Counted from the stretch's first letter, positions 7,389 through 16,478 are shown. The stretch is 64,000 bases of DNA from Tahibacter amnicola (GCF_025398735.1 NZ_CP104694.1:3063001-3127000); one strand, 5' to 3'. The notes: generated by a model not told the origin, from the letters alone. Program-made: numbers and translations.

Positions 7389-8625
7389 AACGGCGCCGCC
7401 GGCTTCGGTGCCACTGCGTTTTCTGGCGAGCGCGCCTGCCTGGGGCATGGTGGCTGGTGCCCTGCTCGTGTTCGCGCCCGACGCGGCATTGGCGTCGCGT
7501 TGGCACCCGGCGACGCTGGCGATAACGCATGCTGTCACGCTGGGCGTGCTGGGAAACGCCATGTTCGGCAGCTTGCTGCAGTTTCTGCCGGCGGCTGCCG
7601 GCGTGCGGCTCTGCGGAGGACGATGGATGGCGGCGGGGGTACATGTGCTGCTCAACAGCGGTGCCGTGCTGCTCGTCTGGGGTCTGCAGGAGTTCTCGGC
7701 GGCGCGGCTGCAATGGGGAGCTTTGGCGCTGATGGCGGCGTTTGCCGGCTTGGCCAGCATGACCTTGCCCGGCTTGCTGGGCGCGCGGGCAGCGCGGCTG
7801 CTGCGGACCGGGCTTGCGCTTTCCGTCGTTGGCGGCGTGACGACGGCGCTGCTGGGCTGTGCGCTGGTGTCGATCGTGACTGGTTGGCTGTCATGGCCGC
7901 TGGTCGAAACGCTCGACCTGCATGTGACGTGGGGCATTGCCGTCTGGATAGGAGTGCTCCTGGTCACGGTCGGAAGGGTCGTGCTACCCATGTTCCTCGG
8001 CGTGGCTGCCTACTCCGACTGCCGTCAGCGCGTGGTCCTCGGCAGTCTCGTCGGTGCGGCGGTGCTGGTGACAGTGGGTACTGCACTGGCATACGGACAG
8101 TGGCCGTTGCGCCAGTTCATTGGTGCGCTCGGTGCGTGCATCGCCGCGAGCGCGTGCGTTTGGGTCGTGGCGACGGCGCGCGGCCGAAATCCGGGCTTGC
8201 GCGCCTACTGGCTGGCGGGACTGGTGGGAATCCTGGCAGCAGGACTGATGGCCAGCGTCGCTGGCGATGACGGCATGGCTGCGGGGACCCTGCTTGTGGT
8301 GTGGGCGCTGCCGACCATTGTCGTCGGTACACTGCTGGAGATCGCGACATTTGTCACATGGATCGTGTTGCAGCGATCCAGTGCACGCGGTACGCCGCTG
8401 CCCACGCTGCAGCGGTTGCTGCCGGAGCGCCAGAAATTCCTTGGCCTCGGATTGCAATGTGCGTCAGGCGTCCTGTTGCTTCTGGCTGTCCTGCAGCCGA
8501 CGCCAGCGCACCTGGATGCTGCAGGTTGGAGTTTGCTGGGAAGCTACGCGTGCTTTGCCGGAATGCTGCTCGGACTGCACCGGCAGGCCGGGGCGTTTGT
8601 CAGGCTGCAGGGGCGGCATGCATGA
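7369..8625 (+). CDS. NnrS-like polytopic membrane protein
   Basis: About 418 residues from ATG 7369, with roughly twelve hydrophobic segments. Histidines at membrane edges (ITHAVTLGVLGNAMFGSLLQ near 50, LDLHVTWGIAVWIG near 185) and the general pattern recall NnrS and other haem-copper-oxidase-subunit-I-like proteins. NnrS is linked to nitric-oxide tolerance in denitrifiers. The assignment is by pattern and context only. It overlaps the DUF2249 gene and its stop overlaps the ATG of the chorismate mutase-UbiT gene (ATGA at 8622). Confidence 0.6.
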   Translation: MARIAIETAPPASVPLRFLASAPAWGMVAGALLVFAPDAALASRWHPATLAITHAVTLGVLGNAMFGSLLQFLPAAAGVRLCGGRWMAAGVHVLLNSGAVLLVWGLQEFSAARLQWGALALMAAFAGLASMTLPGLLGARAARLLRTGLALSVVGGVTTALLGCALVSIVTGWLSWPLVETLDLHVTWGIAVWIGVLLVTVGRVVLPMFLGVAAYSDCRQRVVLGSLVGAAVLVTVGTALAYGQWPLRQFIGALGACIAASACVWVVATARGRNPGLRAYWLAGLVGILAAGLMASVAGDDGMAAGTLLVVWALPTIVVGTLLEIATFVTWIVLQRSSARGTPLPTLQRLLPERQKFLGLGLQCASGVLLLLAVLQPTPAHLDAAGWSLLGSYACFAGMLLGLHRQAGAFVRLQGRHA

Positions 8626-9527
8626 CTGCAGCCGCGCAACTGGCAGCGCTGCGGGGCCTGATTACCGGCATTGATGATGGCCTGATCATTCTGATGGGGG
8701 TGCGCTGCCGTGTAGTGGCGGCGGTCGCGGCCCTGAAGCAGCGCGAAGGCTGGGCGGTGCGAGACCCGCTTCGCGAACGGCGTGTCCTGCGCCGGGCCTT
8801 GCGCCTGGGCAAGGCCTGCGGAGTTCCTGCGCTCCAGGCCGGACGCCATTCGCGCATGCTGATGCGCGCGGCGTGTCGTCAACAGCGGCGGACGCAGGCA
8901 GCGTGCGCCGTTTCTCCAAACCGGATTGAGAAGGCACGGGACACCATGATTTCCAGACTCCCTTTTCGTTCGCTGGCTACTGATCTTCTGGGACTGCTAC
9001 CGCCGCCAAAGCGGTTGGCGCCGGTGTTGGCAGCGATTCCTTCGCACTGGCGCGCGCAATGGCTGGAGCGGGCCGTTGGTCAGATCGTCGGCGGTGGCGA
9101 TGACGAATGGGCGTTCCTGCAGGGGCGTCGCATTGGCATTGAGATCACTGATCTGAACCTGCGTTGGGTCATCGCCTACGGTGAATGCCAGGCCCGCGTG
9201 GTGGACGCGCCGGCGGATGCCAGCGTCCATGCGACGGCGGTCGACCTGCTGCTGCTGGCCAGCCGTCTGGAAGATGCAGACACGCTATTTTTCCAGCGCC
9301 GCTTACGCCTGACCGGTGACATCGAACTGGGACTGACCTTGCGCAACCGGCTCGACAGCCTTCCGTGGGAATCCATCCCGCTGGCGATCCGCATCCTGCT
9401 CAACCGTGGTGCGCGCGCGGCTCGCAGGGCGCGCGATTCGCACCACAAGTTGCGGCATCTGCGTCTCTGTGTCGCTACGGAAATTGCAGCGAAATCGATA
9501 CGGCAGCGAAGGGCGGACGAGCCTTGA
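8622..9527 (+). CDS. ubiT: AroQ chorismate mutase domain fused to UbiT (SCP2) anaerobic ubiquinone factor
   Basis: 301 residues in one uninterrupted frame. Residues 1-95 are an AroQ-class chorismate mutase: R11, R28, K39, D48, R51, E52 and Q88 fall at the same numbers as the E. coli active-site residues, with A in place of S84. From M109 the sequence matches UbiT/YhbT: LEDADTLFFQRRLRLTGDIE and LGLTLRNRLDSL are the SCP2-domain hallmarks. UbiT is the lipid-binding accessory factor of oxygen-independent ubiquinone synthesis, working with UbiU and UbiV (encoded at 11342-13234). An internal ATG at 8946 with GAGAAGG upstream could also yield UbiT alone. The start overlaps the previous stop as ATGA. 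Confidence 0.85.
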   Translation: MTAAAQLAALRGLITGIDDGLIILMGVRCRVVAAVAALKQREGWAVRDPLRERRVLRRALRLGKACGVPALQAGRHSRMLMRAACRQQRRTQAACAVSPNRIEKARDTMISRLPFRSLATDLLGLLPPPKRLAPVLAAIPSHWRAQWLERAVGQIVGGGDDEWAFLQGRRIGIEITDLNLRWVIAYGECQARVVDAPADASVHATAVDLLLLASRLEDADTLFFQRRLRLTGDIELGLTLRNRLDSLPWESIPLAIRILLNRGARAARRARDSHHKLRHLRLCVATEIAAKSIRQRRADEP

Positions 9528-9572
9528 CCTGAGTCAAGGCGGGTGCGGGCCACGGGACCGCAGACTCGCGGG
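9524..9572 (+). promoter_or_regulatory. TTGAC-type FNR-family site and promoter of fabA-fabB
   Basis: TTGAC-CTGA-GTCAA at 9524-9537, perfect arms, overlaps the ubiT stop codon. CAGACT at 9561-9566 is near the expected class II -10 position for a start around 9572, before the fabA ATG at 9597. Confidence 0.55.
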
Positions 9573-9596
9573 CATCCTGTTTGCCGGACACATCCG

Positions 9597-10112
9597 ATGA
9601 GCCGACCGCTTTCGCTGGACCACCAAGAACTGATCCGTTGTGCCCATGGCGGCCTTTTCGGCCCTGGGAATGCCCGGTTGCCGGCGCCGCCGATGCTCAT
9701 GTTCGACCGGATCACGCACATCGATGAGTTCGGCGGTACCCATGGCAAGGGTGTGCTGCAGGCAGAACTCGATGTGCGCCCGGACCTGTGGTTCTTCGAC
9801 TGCCACTTCGACGGCGACCCGGTCATGCCCGGGTGCCTGGGTCTGGATGCGATGTGGCAGCTGGCCGGCTTCTTCCTTCCCTGGCTCGGGGAACCGGGAC
9901 GCGGGCGGGCACTCGGCGTTGGACAGGTGAAATTTGCCGGGCAGGTGCTGCCGTCCGCACGCCTGGTGCGCTATCGCATCGATGTGCGCCGTGTTCTGCG
10001 CGGAAAGCTGCCAATGGTGATCGCCCACGGTGTCACGTCCGTGGATGGTCGCGACATCTACGTGGCCGAAGGCCTGCGGGTTGGCCTGTTCCGTTCCACG
10101 GAGGGCTTTTGA
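9597..10112 (+). CDS. fabA: 3-hydroxydecanoyl-ACP dehydratase/isomerase FabA
   Basis: 171 residues, the same size as E. coli FabA. The active-site His70 ([14 protein letters not shown]) and Asp84 (CLGLDAMWQ) fall at exactly the E. coli positions. The enzyme dehydrates 3-hydroxydecanoyl-ACP and isomerises it to the cis-3-decenoyl form, the oxygen-independent entry to unsaturated fatty acids. The start at 9597 (MSRPLSL) is preferred over an open upstream extension lacking family similarity. fabB follows after one base. The upstream TTGAC-type site predicts anaerobic induction. Confidence 0.96.
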   Translation: MSRPLSLDHQELIRCAHGGLFGPGNARLPAPPMLMFDRITHIDEFGGTHGKGVLQAELDVRPDLWFFDCHFDGDPVMPGCLGLDAMWQLAGFFLPWLGEPGRGRALGVGQVKFAGQVLPSARLVRYRIDVRRVLRGKLPMVIAHGVTSVDGRDIYVAEGLRVGLFRSTEGF

Positions 10113-10113
10113 T

Positions 10114-11322
10114 ATGCGTCGCGTCGTGGTGACGGGATTCGGGATTGTGTCGTGCCTGGGAAACACGGCCGACGCCGTCGTGCGCTGCCTGCGCGACGGT
10201 ATCAGCGGAATTCGCGCGGTCCCCGAGTACGCGGAGCGTGGCCTGCGCAGTTGCGTGGCGGGAATTCCGCAGATCGACCTGGAGGCGGCGGTAGATCGAA
10301 AACGTCGCCGCTTCATGGGTGATGCGGCAGCCTACGCCTATGTGGCCATGCGCGACGCCGTCGCTGATGCGGGCCTGTGCCTGGAGGCGCTGCGCAATCC
10401 GCGCATTGGCGTGATCGCAGGATCAGGTGGTGGCTCGGCGCAGAACCAGATCGAGACTGGCGATACGCTGCGCCAGAAGGGAATACGGCGCGTGGGCCCC
10501 TATATGGTTCCGCGCACAATGTGCTCGACCGTGTCGGCGACGCTGGCGACCGCATTCGGGATCCTGGGCCTGAGCTATTCCATCGCGGCCGCCTGCGCCA
10601 CGTCGGCACATTGCATTGGCGCTGCGGCCGACCTCATTCGCAGCGGTGCACAGGATGTCGTGTTTGCCGGCGGCGCCGAGGAGCTGCATTGGGGCATGAC
10701 CGCGCAGTTCGACGCGATGGGGGCGCTGTCGAGCGCCTACAATGCGGATCCCACGCTTTCATCCCGCCCCTATGACGCGCAGCGCGACGGTTTTGTCATC
10801 GCCGGTGGCGGCGGCATGCTGGTACTGGAAGACTACGAGCACGCGCTGGCGCGGGGCGCGCCGATTCGCGCCGAGCTCGTCGGGTATGGCGTTGCTTCGG
10901 ACGGCGGCGATATGGTGGCCCCCTCGGGCGAAGGTGCGAGGCGATGCATGCGGATGGCATTGCGCGATCTCACGGTTCCGGTCGACTACGTCAATACGCA
11001 CGGCACTGCAACACCGCTGGGCGATATCGTGGAACTTGCGGCGCTGCGCGACGTGTTTGGCGCCGCGGTTCCGCCGCTGTCGTCGACGAAGGCGCTGAGC
11101 GGTCACTCGCTCGGTGCGGCCGGCGTGCATGAGGCCATCTACGGCCTGCTGATGCTGGAACGGGGATTTGTAGCGGGGTCGGCGAACATCGATGCGCTGG
11201 ATCCAAAAGCAGCGGGATTTCCCATCCTGCGCCAGTCGCGGGAATTGCCGGTCAAGACCGTGCTGTCCAACAGCTTTGGTTTTGGCGGTACCAATGCCAG
11301 CCTGGTGTTTTCGCGCGTCTGA
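10114..11322 (+). CDS. fabB: 3-oxoacyl-ACP synthase I FabB
   Basis: 402 residues. The nucleophile Cys161 lies in [11 protein letters not shown], and the two catalytic histidines in [12 protein letters not shown] and [11 protein letters not shown]; the tail [15 protein letters not shown] is standard for KAS I/II. FabB elongates the cis-unsaturated intermediate made by FabA. The ATG begins one base after the fabA stop, so they form a two-gene operon. Whether this is the only fabAB pair of the genome or a second anaerobic copy cannot be told from the window. It converges with ubiV 19 bases downstream. Confidence 0.95.
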   Translation: MRRVVVTGFGIVSCLGNTADAVVRCLRDGISGIRAVPEYAERGLRSCVAGIPQIDLEAAVDRKRRRFMGDAAAYAYVAMRDAVADAGLCLEALRNPRIGVIAGSGGGSAQNQIETGDTLRQKGIRRVGPYMVPRTMCSTVSATLATAFGILGLSYSIAAACATSAHCIGAAADLIRSGAQDVVFAGGAEELHWGMTAQFDAMGALSSAYNADPTLSSRPYDAQRDGFVIAGGGGMLVLEDYEHALARGAPIRAELVGYGVASDGGDMVAPSGEGARRCMRMALRDLTVPVDYVNTHGTATPLGDIVELAALRDVFGAAVPPLSSTKALSGHSLGAAGVHEAIYGLLMLERGFVAGSANIDALDPKAAGFPILRQSRELPVKTVLSNSFGFGGTNASLVFSRV

Positions 11323-11341
11323 GAGTGAGTACGTCAAGCGA

Positions 11342-12226
11342 TCAGGGCTGCCGGGGCGGAACGCCCGGCATACCCGGCTCCCCGTGCCAGTAGCCATTGC
11401 GCACGCCGATCGGCGGCAGTGCGCGGGATTCCCGGCGGGCCAGATCAAAATGCGACACGATAGCGGCCATGCCTTCCGCCTGGGGTGAAAGACGCAGCAC
11501 GTCGACCCCGAGCGAGCGCAGATCCGGGACCTCCGGTGACATGTCGACGACGGCCTCGCTCTGGATCTGAATGCCATTGACGCGCAGGAAGGGCCGGCCA
11601 TCGCGCGTGGCCAGCGCAAGACCGTCCGGATGTTCGATACAGCGGAATCCGCAGTGATCCTTTGCGATATCAAATGCCCGGGCGGTGAAACAGCGCGCAG
11701 ACCAGGCCAGGGAGAGACGCCCGTGTGCGAATACTTCCAGCGACGGCGGTTCCTCGCCGTCGCTCCTGATCGCCGTGTGGATGGCGGCGACAAGGTCGCG
11801 ACTGTGCTCGGTTCCCGCCACCCACCGCCGCATGCCGTCATCGACCAGGCGGCGCAGAGTGACGTGATTGTAGATGTTCAGACTGGGGCCGCCGACGAAC
11901 GGGATGCCCCGCTCACGGCAGATCTGGACCGCAGTGACGTCATTGGCTTCGATCCAGCAGTGCCCGTTCTCAGCCAGGCGCCGCACGACAGCGACTTCTG
12001 ACTCCGCTTCGATCAGGGCGAGGGTCGACATAACGACTTCCTTTCCGCGATCCGCCAGGTCATGGGCCAGGTCGATCCAGTCCCGCGTGCGCAGTTCGCG
12101 CCGCTTGCTGCACACCGTTTCCCCCAGGTAGAGGATATCGACCGGCCACTCGGCGGCTTCGCGATAGAACGCCACCGTCCGTTCGCGTGGCCAGAAATAG
12201 GGCATAGGTGCGATGCTCAACTTCAC
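11342..12226 (-). CDS. ubiV: UbiV, U32-family Fe-S protein of anaerobic ubiquinone synthesis
   Basis: 294 residues beginning with GTG after GGAGGCCTCC. The four cluster-ligand cysteines are visible as C39 (LGETVCSKR), C179 (SARCF), C192 and C196 (DHCGFRC), matching the spacing of E. coli UbiV. With UbiU it forms the heterodimer that hydroxylates ubiquinone precursors without O2, using prephenate as oxygen donor in current models. It follows ubiU by 9 bases in the same leftward operon. IYNHVTLRRL and the GRLSLAWSARC segment are family hallmarks. Confidence 0.93.
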   Translation of the reverse strand: MKLSIAPMPYFWPRERTVAFYREAAEWPVDILYLGETVCSKRRELRTRDWIDLAHDLADRGKEVVMSTLALIEAESEVAVVRRLAENGHCWIEANDVTAVQICRERGIPFVGGPSLNIYNHVTLRRLVDDGMRRWVAGTEHSRDLVAAIHTAIRSDGEEPPSLEVFAHGRLSLAWSARCFTARAFDIAKDHCGFRCIEHPDGLALATRDGRPFLRVNGIQIQSEAVVDMSPEVPDLRSLGVDVLRLSPQAEGMAAIVSHFDLARRESRALPPIGVRNGYWHGEPGMPGVPPRQP

Positions 12227-12235
12227 GGAGGCCTC

Positions 12236-13234
12236 CTACTGCCAGTGGCGATGGTACGGTCCGAGAGTCGTCTGATGACCCTCGGCATGACTGGCCAAGG
12301 TAGATTGCCAGCGGGACTGCGGCTTCCAGTCATGGGGCGAATCGGCGTAGCGATCGATGGCATCGCGCCAGGTTCGGGTGACAGCCGTGACGTAGGCGGC
12401 GCCGCGCTGCCGTCCCTCGATCTTCAGCGCCTGAACGCCGCAGGAGTGCAAGCGTGGCAGCAGTTCGAGCGTGTTGAGACTGGTCGGTTCCTCCAGGGCG
12501 TGGAAGATGTTCTGGCGCACCTCGTAACGGCCCTTGCACACGGTGGGATAGCCTGCAGCCTCGTCGGGCGCGAACCGGTCGATCAGCACGTCATTGAGCA
12601 GCACCGTACGCGTACCGTCCGTCGATTCCTCCCAGCGCACGAAGCGGGCCGGGGAGCAGACGCCGTGCCGGTTCGGTGATGCGGCTGTTACGTAACTTGA
12701 AAGCTGGCAGCGCCCCTCGACCATGATGCACAGGCTGCCGAAGGCAAATACTTCCACGGCGACGGGACTTGTACTGCACAGCCGTTCCACCTGCTGGATC
12801 GACAGGACGCGCGGCAGAACTGCACGGGATATGCCGAACTGCTCCGTGTAGTAGCGCAGTGCCGCTGCGGTCGTCGCGGAGCCCTGTACCGAGAGGTGGC
12901 GCGCGAGTGATGGATACGAACGCGCAGCGTAATCGAGCACGGCCATGTCGGCCGCAATGATGGCGTCACAGCCGCTTTCCGCCGCTGTCGCGACGGCCTG
13001 GTGCCACTGGTGGAGACGCTGGCTGTCCGGGTAGGTGTTGAGCGCGAGATAGAGCTGGCGTCCTCGCGCGTGGGCGTAACGCGCGCCCTCGGCAAGTGTG
13101 TTCGCGTCGAAGTTCAGGCCAGGAAACGCGCGCGCGTTGGTCTGGTCGCGCAATCCGGCGTAAACCGCATCGGCGCCGGCGTCGATCGCGCACGTGAGCG
13201 CGGGCAGGTTTCCGGCGGGGCAGACCAGCTGCAT
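12236..13234 (-). CDS. ubiU: UbiU, U32-family Fe-S protein of anaerobic ubiquinone synthesis
   Basis: 332 residues. The start ATG 13234 (MQLVCPAGNLPAL) aligns with E. coli UbiU; the open frame upstream has no similarity. Cluster cysteines C169 and C176 (GSLCIMVEGRC), C193 (HGVCSPARF) and C233 (YPTVCKGRY) match E. coli within one residue. The SVQGSATTAAALRYY and EEPTSLNTLELLP blocks are strongly conserved. It acts with UbiV in oxygen-independent ring hydroxylation. An FNR-family site at 13294-13307 lies 60 bases upstream. Confidence 0.95.
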   Translation of the reverse strand: MQLVCPAGNLPALTCAIDAGADAVYAGLRDQTNARAFPGLNFDANTLAEGARYAHARGRQLYLALNTYPDSQRLHQWHQAVATAAESGCDAIIAADMAVLDYAARSYPSLARHLSVQGSATTAAALRYYTEQFGISRAVLPRVLSIQQVERLCSTSPVAVEVFAFGSLCIMVEGRCQLSSYVTAASPNRHGVCSPARFVRWEESTDGTRTVLLNDVLIDRFAPDEAAGYPTVCKGRYEVRQNIFHALEEPTSLNTLELLPRLHSCGVQALKIEGRQRGAAYVTAVTRTWRDAIDRYADSPHDWKPQSRWQSTLASHAEGHQTTLGPYHRHWQ

Positions 13235-13293
13235 GACATTCCCTGGTTGACGAAGCAGACACGCATGCTGGCGTAGCGCCGGTGACAGTGTCC

Positions 13294-13307
13294 TTGACAT
13301 GTGTCAG
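13294..13307 (-). promoter_or_regulatory. TTGAC-type FNR-family site upstream of ubiU
   Basis: TTGAC-ATGT-GTCAG, one mismatch from a perfect dyad. Class II spacing leftward would put the start near 13259 with CAGCAT (13270-13265) as a weak -10. It lies 22 bases centre to centre from the site serving the opposite strand. Confidence 0.5.
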
Positions 13308-13315
13308 GCGGCTTT

Positions 13316-13364
13316 GTGATCGCGATCAAGCGTCCGCCGTGGACGGTCCGCATAGTGAGCCATT
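13316..13364 (+). promoter_or_regulatory. FNR/ANR-like site and promoter of the small Cys-rich protein gene
   Basis: GTGAT-CGCG-ATCAA at 13316-13329. CATAGT at 13351-13356 is the -10-like hexamer at class II distance, predicting a start near 13364, just before the ATG at 13375. Confidence 0.5.
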
Positions 13365-13374
13365 CTGCAAGCGG

Positions 13375-13692
13375 ATGAAGAAGAGCGTGAAGACCGACAA
13401 GGCAGTGATCCCCGTCTGGCAATGCATTGGCTGCGGTCGCATCGAATTGCCACAGATCTGCATCGGCGTGTGCCGCGACGAGAAGCGCTATCTCGTCAGC
13501 GCGCACGCACTGGATGCGAGTGTGGCGGAGAACGAGCGACTGCGCCGCGTTCTGGGGGAGGTGTGCTCGCGACTGCAGCGCTTTGCGCACGCGCGCCCGC
13601 GCGAGAACCGCTGGGAAGCGGCATTTCTCTCGCTCCAGGCCGAGGTTGCCGCTTTGATCGACCAGGTGGAGTCGGCGCGTGCGGAACCCTAG
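13375..13692 (+). CDS. Conserved small protein with zinc-ribbon-like Cys motif
   Basis: 105 residues from ATG 13375. The N-terminal half contains [20 protein letters not shown]-like sequence: the cysteines in WQCIGCG and PQICIGVC form a CxxC...CxxxC knuckle likely to bind metal. The rest is helical with a predicted coiled segment ([19 protein letters not shown]). Proteins with this WQCIGCG motif are found near nitrate-respiration genes, but no function is known to me. Its TAG stop overlaps the TAG of ubiD on the other strand in the four bases CTAG. The FNR-like site at 13316 indicates anaerobic expression. Confidence 0.72.
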   Translation: MKKSVKTDKAVIPVWQCIGCGRIELPQICIGVCRDEKRYLVSAHALDASVAENERLRRVLGEVCSRLQRFAHARPRENRWEAAFLSLQAEVAALIDQVESARAEP

Positions 13693-15164
13693 GCGCGGGC
13701 GTCGACGATATCCCGCCACAGTGCGTCGACACGCCGTTCGATGGCGGCGTCCGGCACGATGGGCTTGCCCCATTCGCGCGTGGTTTCCGCTGGCCATTTG
13801 TTCGTGGCGTCCATGCCGAGCTTGGAGCCCAGGCCCGCCGTGGGACTGGCGAAGTCCAGGTAGTCGATGGGCGTGCGATCGACGAGGACCGTGTCGCGCG
13901 CCGGGTCGACGCGGGTCGAGACGGCCCAGATGACCTGCGACCAGTCGCGCGCGTCGATATCCTCGTCGACCACGATGACGAACTTTGTATACGTGAACTG
14001 GCGCAGGTAGGACCAGATACCCATCATGACGCGCCGGGCGTGACCGGCATACTGCTTGCGGATGGCCACGACCGCGACGCGGTAGGAACAGGCCTCTGGC
14101 GGAAGGAAGAAGTCGACGATTTCCGGAAAGATCTTCTGCAGGATTGGCACGAATACGTCGTTCAGTGCCATCGCCATCACGGCGGGTTCGTCGTGTGGCG
14201 CGCGACCCATGTAGCTGCCGTGGTAGATCGGGTCTTTCCGGCAGTGCATGCGTGTGACCGTGAGGACGGGAAAGGGGGCCTGACTGTTGTAGTAGCCCGT
14301 GTGATCGCCGAAGGGACCTTCCAGCGCGGTATCGCCGGGATGGATGAACCCTTCGAGGACGATTTCGGCGCTGGCGGGGATGTCCAGGCCGGTTAGCGGA
14401 CTGTGCCAGACACGTGTGCGGTCGCCGCGCAGCAATCCGGCGAATTCGTATTCGGAGACAGTATCTGGAACAGGTGCCACGGCAGCCAGCAAGGTTGCAG
14501 GGTCGACACCGATGGCGACGGCGACCGGAAATGGCCGGCCGGGGTGCGTGGATGTCCAGTCGGCAAAATCCAGCGCGCCACCGCGATGCGGCAGCCAGCG
14601 CATGATGACGCGGTTGCGCGCGATCAACTGCTGGCGATAGATCGCCACGTTCTGGCGTTCCTTGCGCGTACCGCGGGTGATCACCAGGCCCAGCGTGATC
14701 AAACGGCCGGCATCGCCGGGCCAGCAATGCTGGATAGGCAGCGTTGAAAGATCGATCGCGTCATATTCGAATGTTTCATCGAGAAAAGCGGCGTCGCGAA
14801 GGCGGCGCGGGGAAACGTGCGCCAACTGTGCCAGGTGTGGCCACTGGTGCAGTGCCTGCCGCACGCTGGCGGGCCAGGTCGGTTCCTTGATTTCGGCGAG
14901 CAACTTTCCCAGCTCACGCAGGCTGGCGACAGGCCGGCCCGCCAAGGCCATCTGGATCCGTTGGCGTGACCCGAAAAGATTGCCCAGTGCGCGAAGGGAG
15001 GAGCCGCGCAGCTGCGTCATCAGCAGCGCCGGGCCGCCGGTCTTTAGCGCGCGGACGCACAACGCGGTCGATTCCAGGTATGGATCCACCTCGGCGGATA
15101 CGTGCGCAAGCTGGTTGTTCCGTTGAAGGTGCACGAGAAAGCCGCGCAGATCGTGGAACGTCAT
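13689..15164 (-). CDS. ubiD: UbiD-family 3-polyprenyl-4-hydroxybenzoate decarboxylase
   Basis: 491 residues from ATG 15164 ([14 protein letters not shown]), close to E. coli UbiD (497). Family blocks are visible: [10 protein letters not shown] and [12 protein letters not shown] near 190, [15 protein letters not shown] near 225, [20 protein letters not shown] near 275 carrying the conserved acidic residues, and the [15 protein letters not shown] tail. UbiD uses prenylated FMN made by UbiX to decarboxylate the ubiquinone precursor. The start codon overlaps the stop of the cysteine-desulfhydrase-like gene (ATGA), placing it in that operon. No ubiX is in the window. Confidence 0.92.
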   Translation of the reverse strand: MTFHDLRGFLVHLQRNNQLAHVSAEVDPYLESTALCVRALKTGGPALLMTQLRGSSLRALGNLFGSRQRIQMALAGRPVASLRELGKLLAEIKEPTWPASVRQALHQWPHLAQLAHVSPRRLRDAAFLDETFEYDAIDLSTLPIQHCWPGDAGRLITLGLVITRGTRKERQNVAIYRQQLIARNRVIMRWLPHRGGALDFADWTSTHPGRPFPVAVAIGVDPATLLAAVAPVPDTVSEYEFAGLLRGDRTRVWHSPLTGLDIPASAEIVLEGFIHPGDTALEGPFGDHTGYYNSQAPFPVLTVTRMHCRKDPIYHGSYMGRAPHDEPAVMAMALNDVFVPILQKIFPEIVDFFLPPEACSYRVAVVAIRKQYAGHARRVMMGIWSYLRQFTYTKFVIVVDEDIDARDWSQVIWAVSTRVDPARDTVLVDRTPIDYLDFASPTAGLGSKLGMDATNKWPAETTREWGKPIVPDAAIERRVDALWRDIVDARA

Positions 15165-16315
15165 GACAGTGGCGACGGCGCGTTCCAGCTTCCGTCCGCC
15201 AGGCAACGGCGCAGTGCCTGCGTCCAGGGTGTCACGTCGATGCCACGCTGCTGGCGCCATGTGGCGTTGAACAGTGTTTCCTCATAGCGTTCGCCGCGAT
15301 CGCACAACAGGCTGACAATGCTGCCGGTGTGCCCGGCGTTTCGCATGTGCGCGGCCAATGCCAGGCAGGCGGCGAAGTTGGTTCCCGAAGACCCGCCGTA
15401 GCGCCGGCCAAGGAGGTGGCACAGCAGGTCCATTGCGGCCAACGATAACGGGTCTTCCACCTCAACGACGGCATCGACGACATCGAACAGGAAGCCGGGC
15501 TCCACGCGCGGCCGGCCGATCCCTTCAATGACCGTCGGGCAAATCGATGTCGCGGTGTAATCACGCGCAGGCCAGCCGCGGGCGAACGCGCTGCCGATTG
15601 GATCGGCGACGCACAGACGGGTGGGGAGACGCTGATACCGCAGGTAGCGACCGACCGTCGCCGAGGTGCCGCCGGTGCCAGCGCCGCACACGATCCACGC
15701 GGGTTGCGGATGGGGTTCCAGTGCGAGCTGGCCGATGATGGACTCGGCGATGTTGTTGTTGCCCCGCCAGTCCGTCGCGCGCTCGGCAAGGCCGAACTGG
15801 TCCAGGTGGCACGCGCCCCGGGCGGAATGCCACGCCGCGCGGTCATGCACGTCAGCAGGATCATCGACCAGATCGCAGGTGCCGCCCAGGGCCTCGACAT
15901 CGCGGATCTTCGCCGGTGCGGTACAGCGCGGCATCACGGCGATGAACGGCAGATGCAGCAACCGCGCAAACCAGGCCTCCGCAATAGCGGTGCTGCCGGA
16001 CGATGCATCGACGACGGCCTGGCCTTGCCGCAGCCGCCCGTTGCACAGGGCGTAGAGGAACAGCGAGCGGGCGAGCCGGTGCTTGAGACTGCCTGTCGGG
16101 TGGGCTGCCTCGTCCTTGAAGTAGAAATCGATGCCGGGAAATCCGGCAAATTCCAGCTTGTACAGATGGGTATCCGCGGAGCGGGCCGACTCCCTCGCGA
16201 GCGTCGCCAGCGCGGCGTGCACCCAGTCGCGATCATCCAGGCCGTGCTTGCCGATTATCGGTACCGGCGGTGTTATGTGTGCGGCCGGTTTGAGGGACGC
16301 GGAAGCGATCGGCAC
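15161..16315 (-). CDS. PLP-dependent cysteine synthase-family protein (Cds1-like cysteine desulfhydrase)
   Basis: 384 residues from GTG 16315 preceded by GAGGACTCGCC. The PLP lysine is K78 in [30 protein letters not shown] is the asparagine-loop equivalent and [18 protein letters not shown] the phosphate cup. The extended [20 protein letters not shown] block resembles the Cds1-type L-cysteine desulfhydrases, which release sulfide, pyruvate and ammonia, but cysteine synthase activity cannot be ruled out. It is upstream of and overlapping ubiD, an unexplained pairing. An FNR-like site at 16380 lies upstream. Confidence 0.8.
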   Translation of the reverse strand: MPIASASLKPAAHITPPVPIIGKHGLDDRDWVHAALATLARESARSADTHLYKLEFAGFPGIDFYFKDEAAHPTGSLKHRLARSLFLYALCNGRLRQGQAVVDASSGSTAIAEAWFARLLHLPFIAVMPRCTAPAKIRDVEALGGTCDLVDDPADVHDRAAWHSARGACHLDQFGLAERATDWRGNNNIAESIIGQLALEPHPQPAWIVCGAGTGGTSATVGRYLRYQRLPTRLCVADPIGSAFARGWPARDYTATSICPTVIEGIGRPRVEPGFLFDVVDAVVEVEDPLSLAAMDLLCHLLGRRYGGSSGTNFAACLALAAHMRNAGHTGSIVSLLCDRGERYEETLFNATWRQQRGIDVTPWTQALRRCLADGSWNAPSPLS

Positions 16316-16344
16316 GGCGAGTCCTCGAATGGTCGGTGATAGCG

Positions 16345-16393
16345 GAGCGGATGATCACGGTACCGCGACAATGGCGTCCTTGATCTGGATCAG
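16345..16393 (-). promoter_or_regulatory. FNR/ANR-like site for the Cds1-like/ubiD operon
   Basis: TTGAT-CTGG-ATCAG at 16380-16393, identical to the site at 6761-6774. Class II spacing leftward predicts a start near 16345 with TGATCA at 16357-16352 as -10. Confidence 0.5.
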
Positions 16394-16429
16394 TCAGGTC
16401 CGGGTATGCGCTGACGCAATACCGTCGGC

Positions 16430-16478
16430 TTGATCCAGCTCAGGGCACAGCGGCGACGGCACAGCCAGGATTGACTCA
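16430..16478 (+). promoter_or_regulatory. Degenerate FNR-like site upstream of moaA
   Basis: TTGAT-CCAG-CTCAG at 16430-16443: good left half-site, weaker right half. CAGGAT at 16466-16471 is at the class II -10 position, start near 16478, 50 bases before the moaA ATG. Confidence 0.45.
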
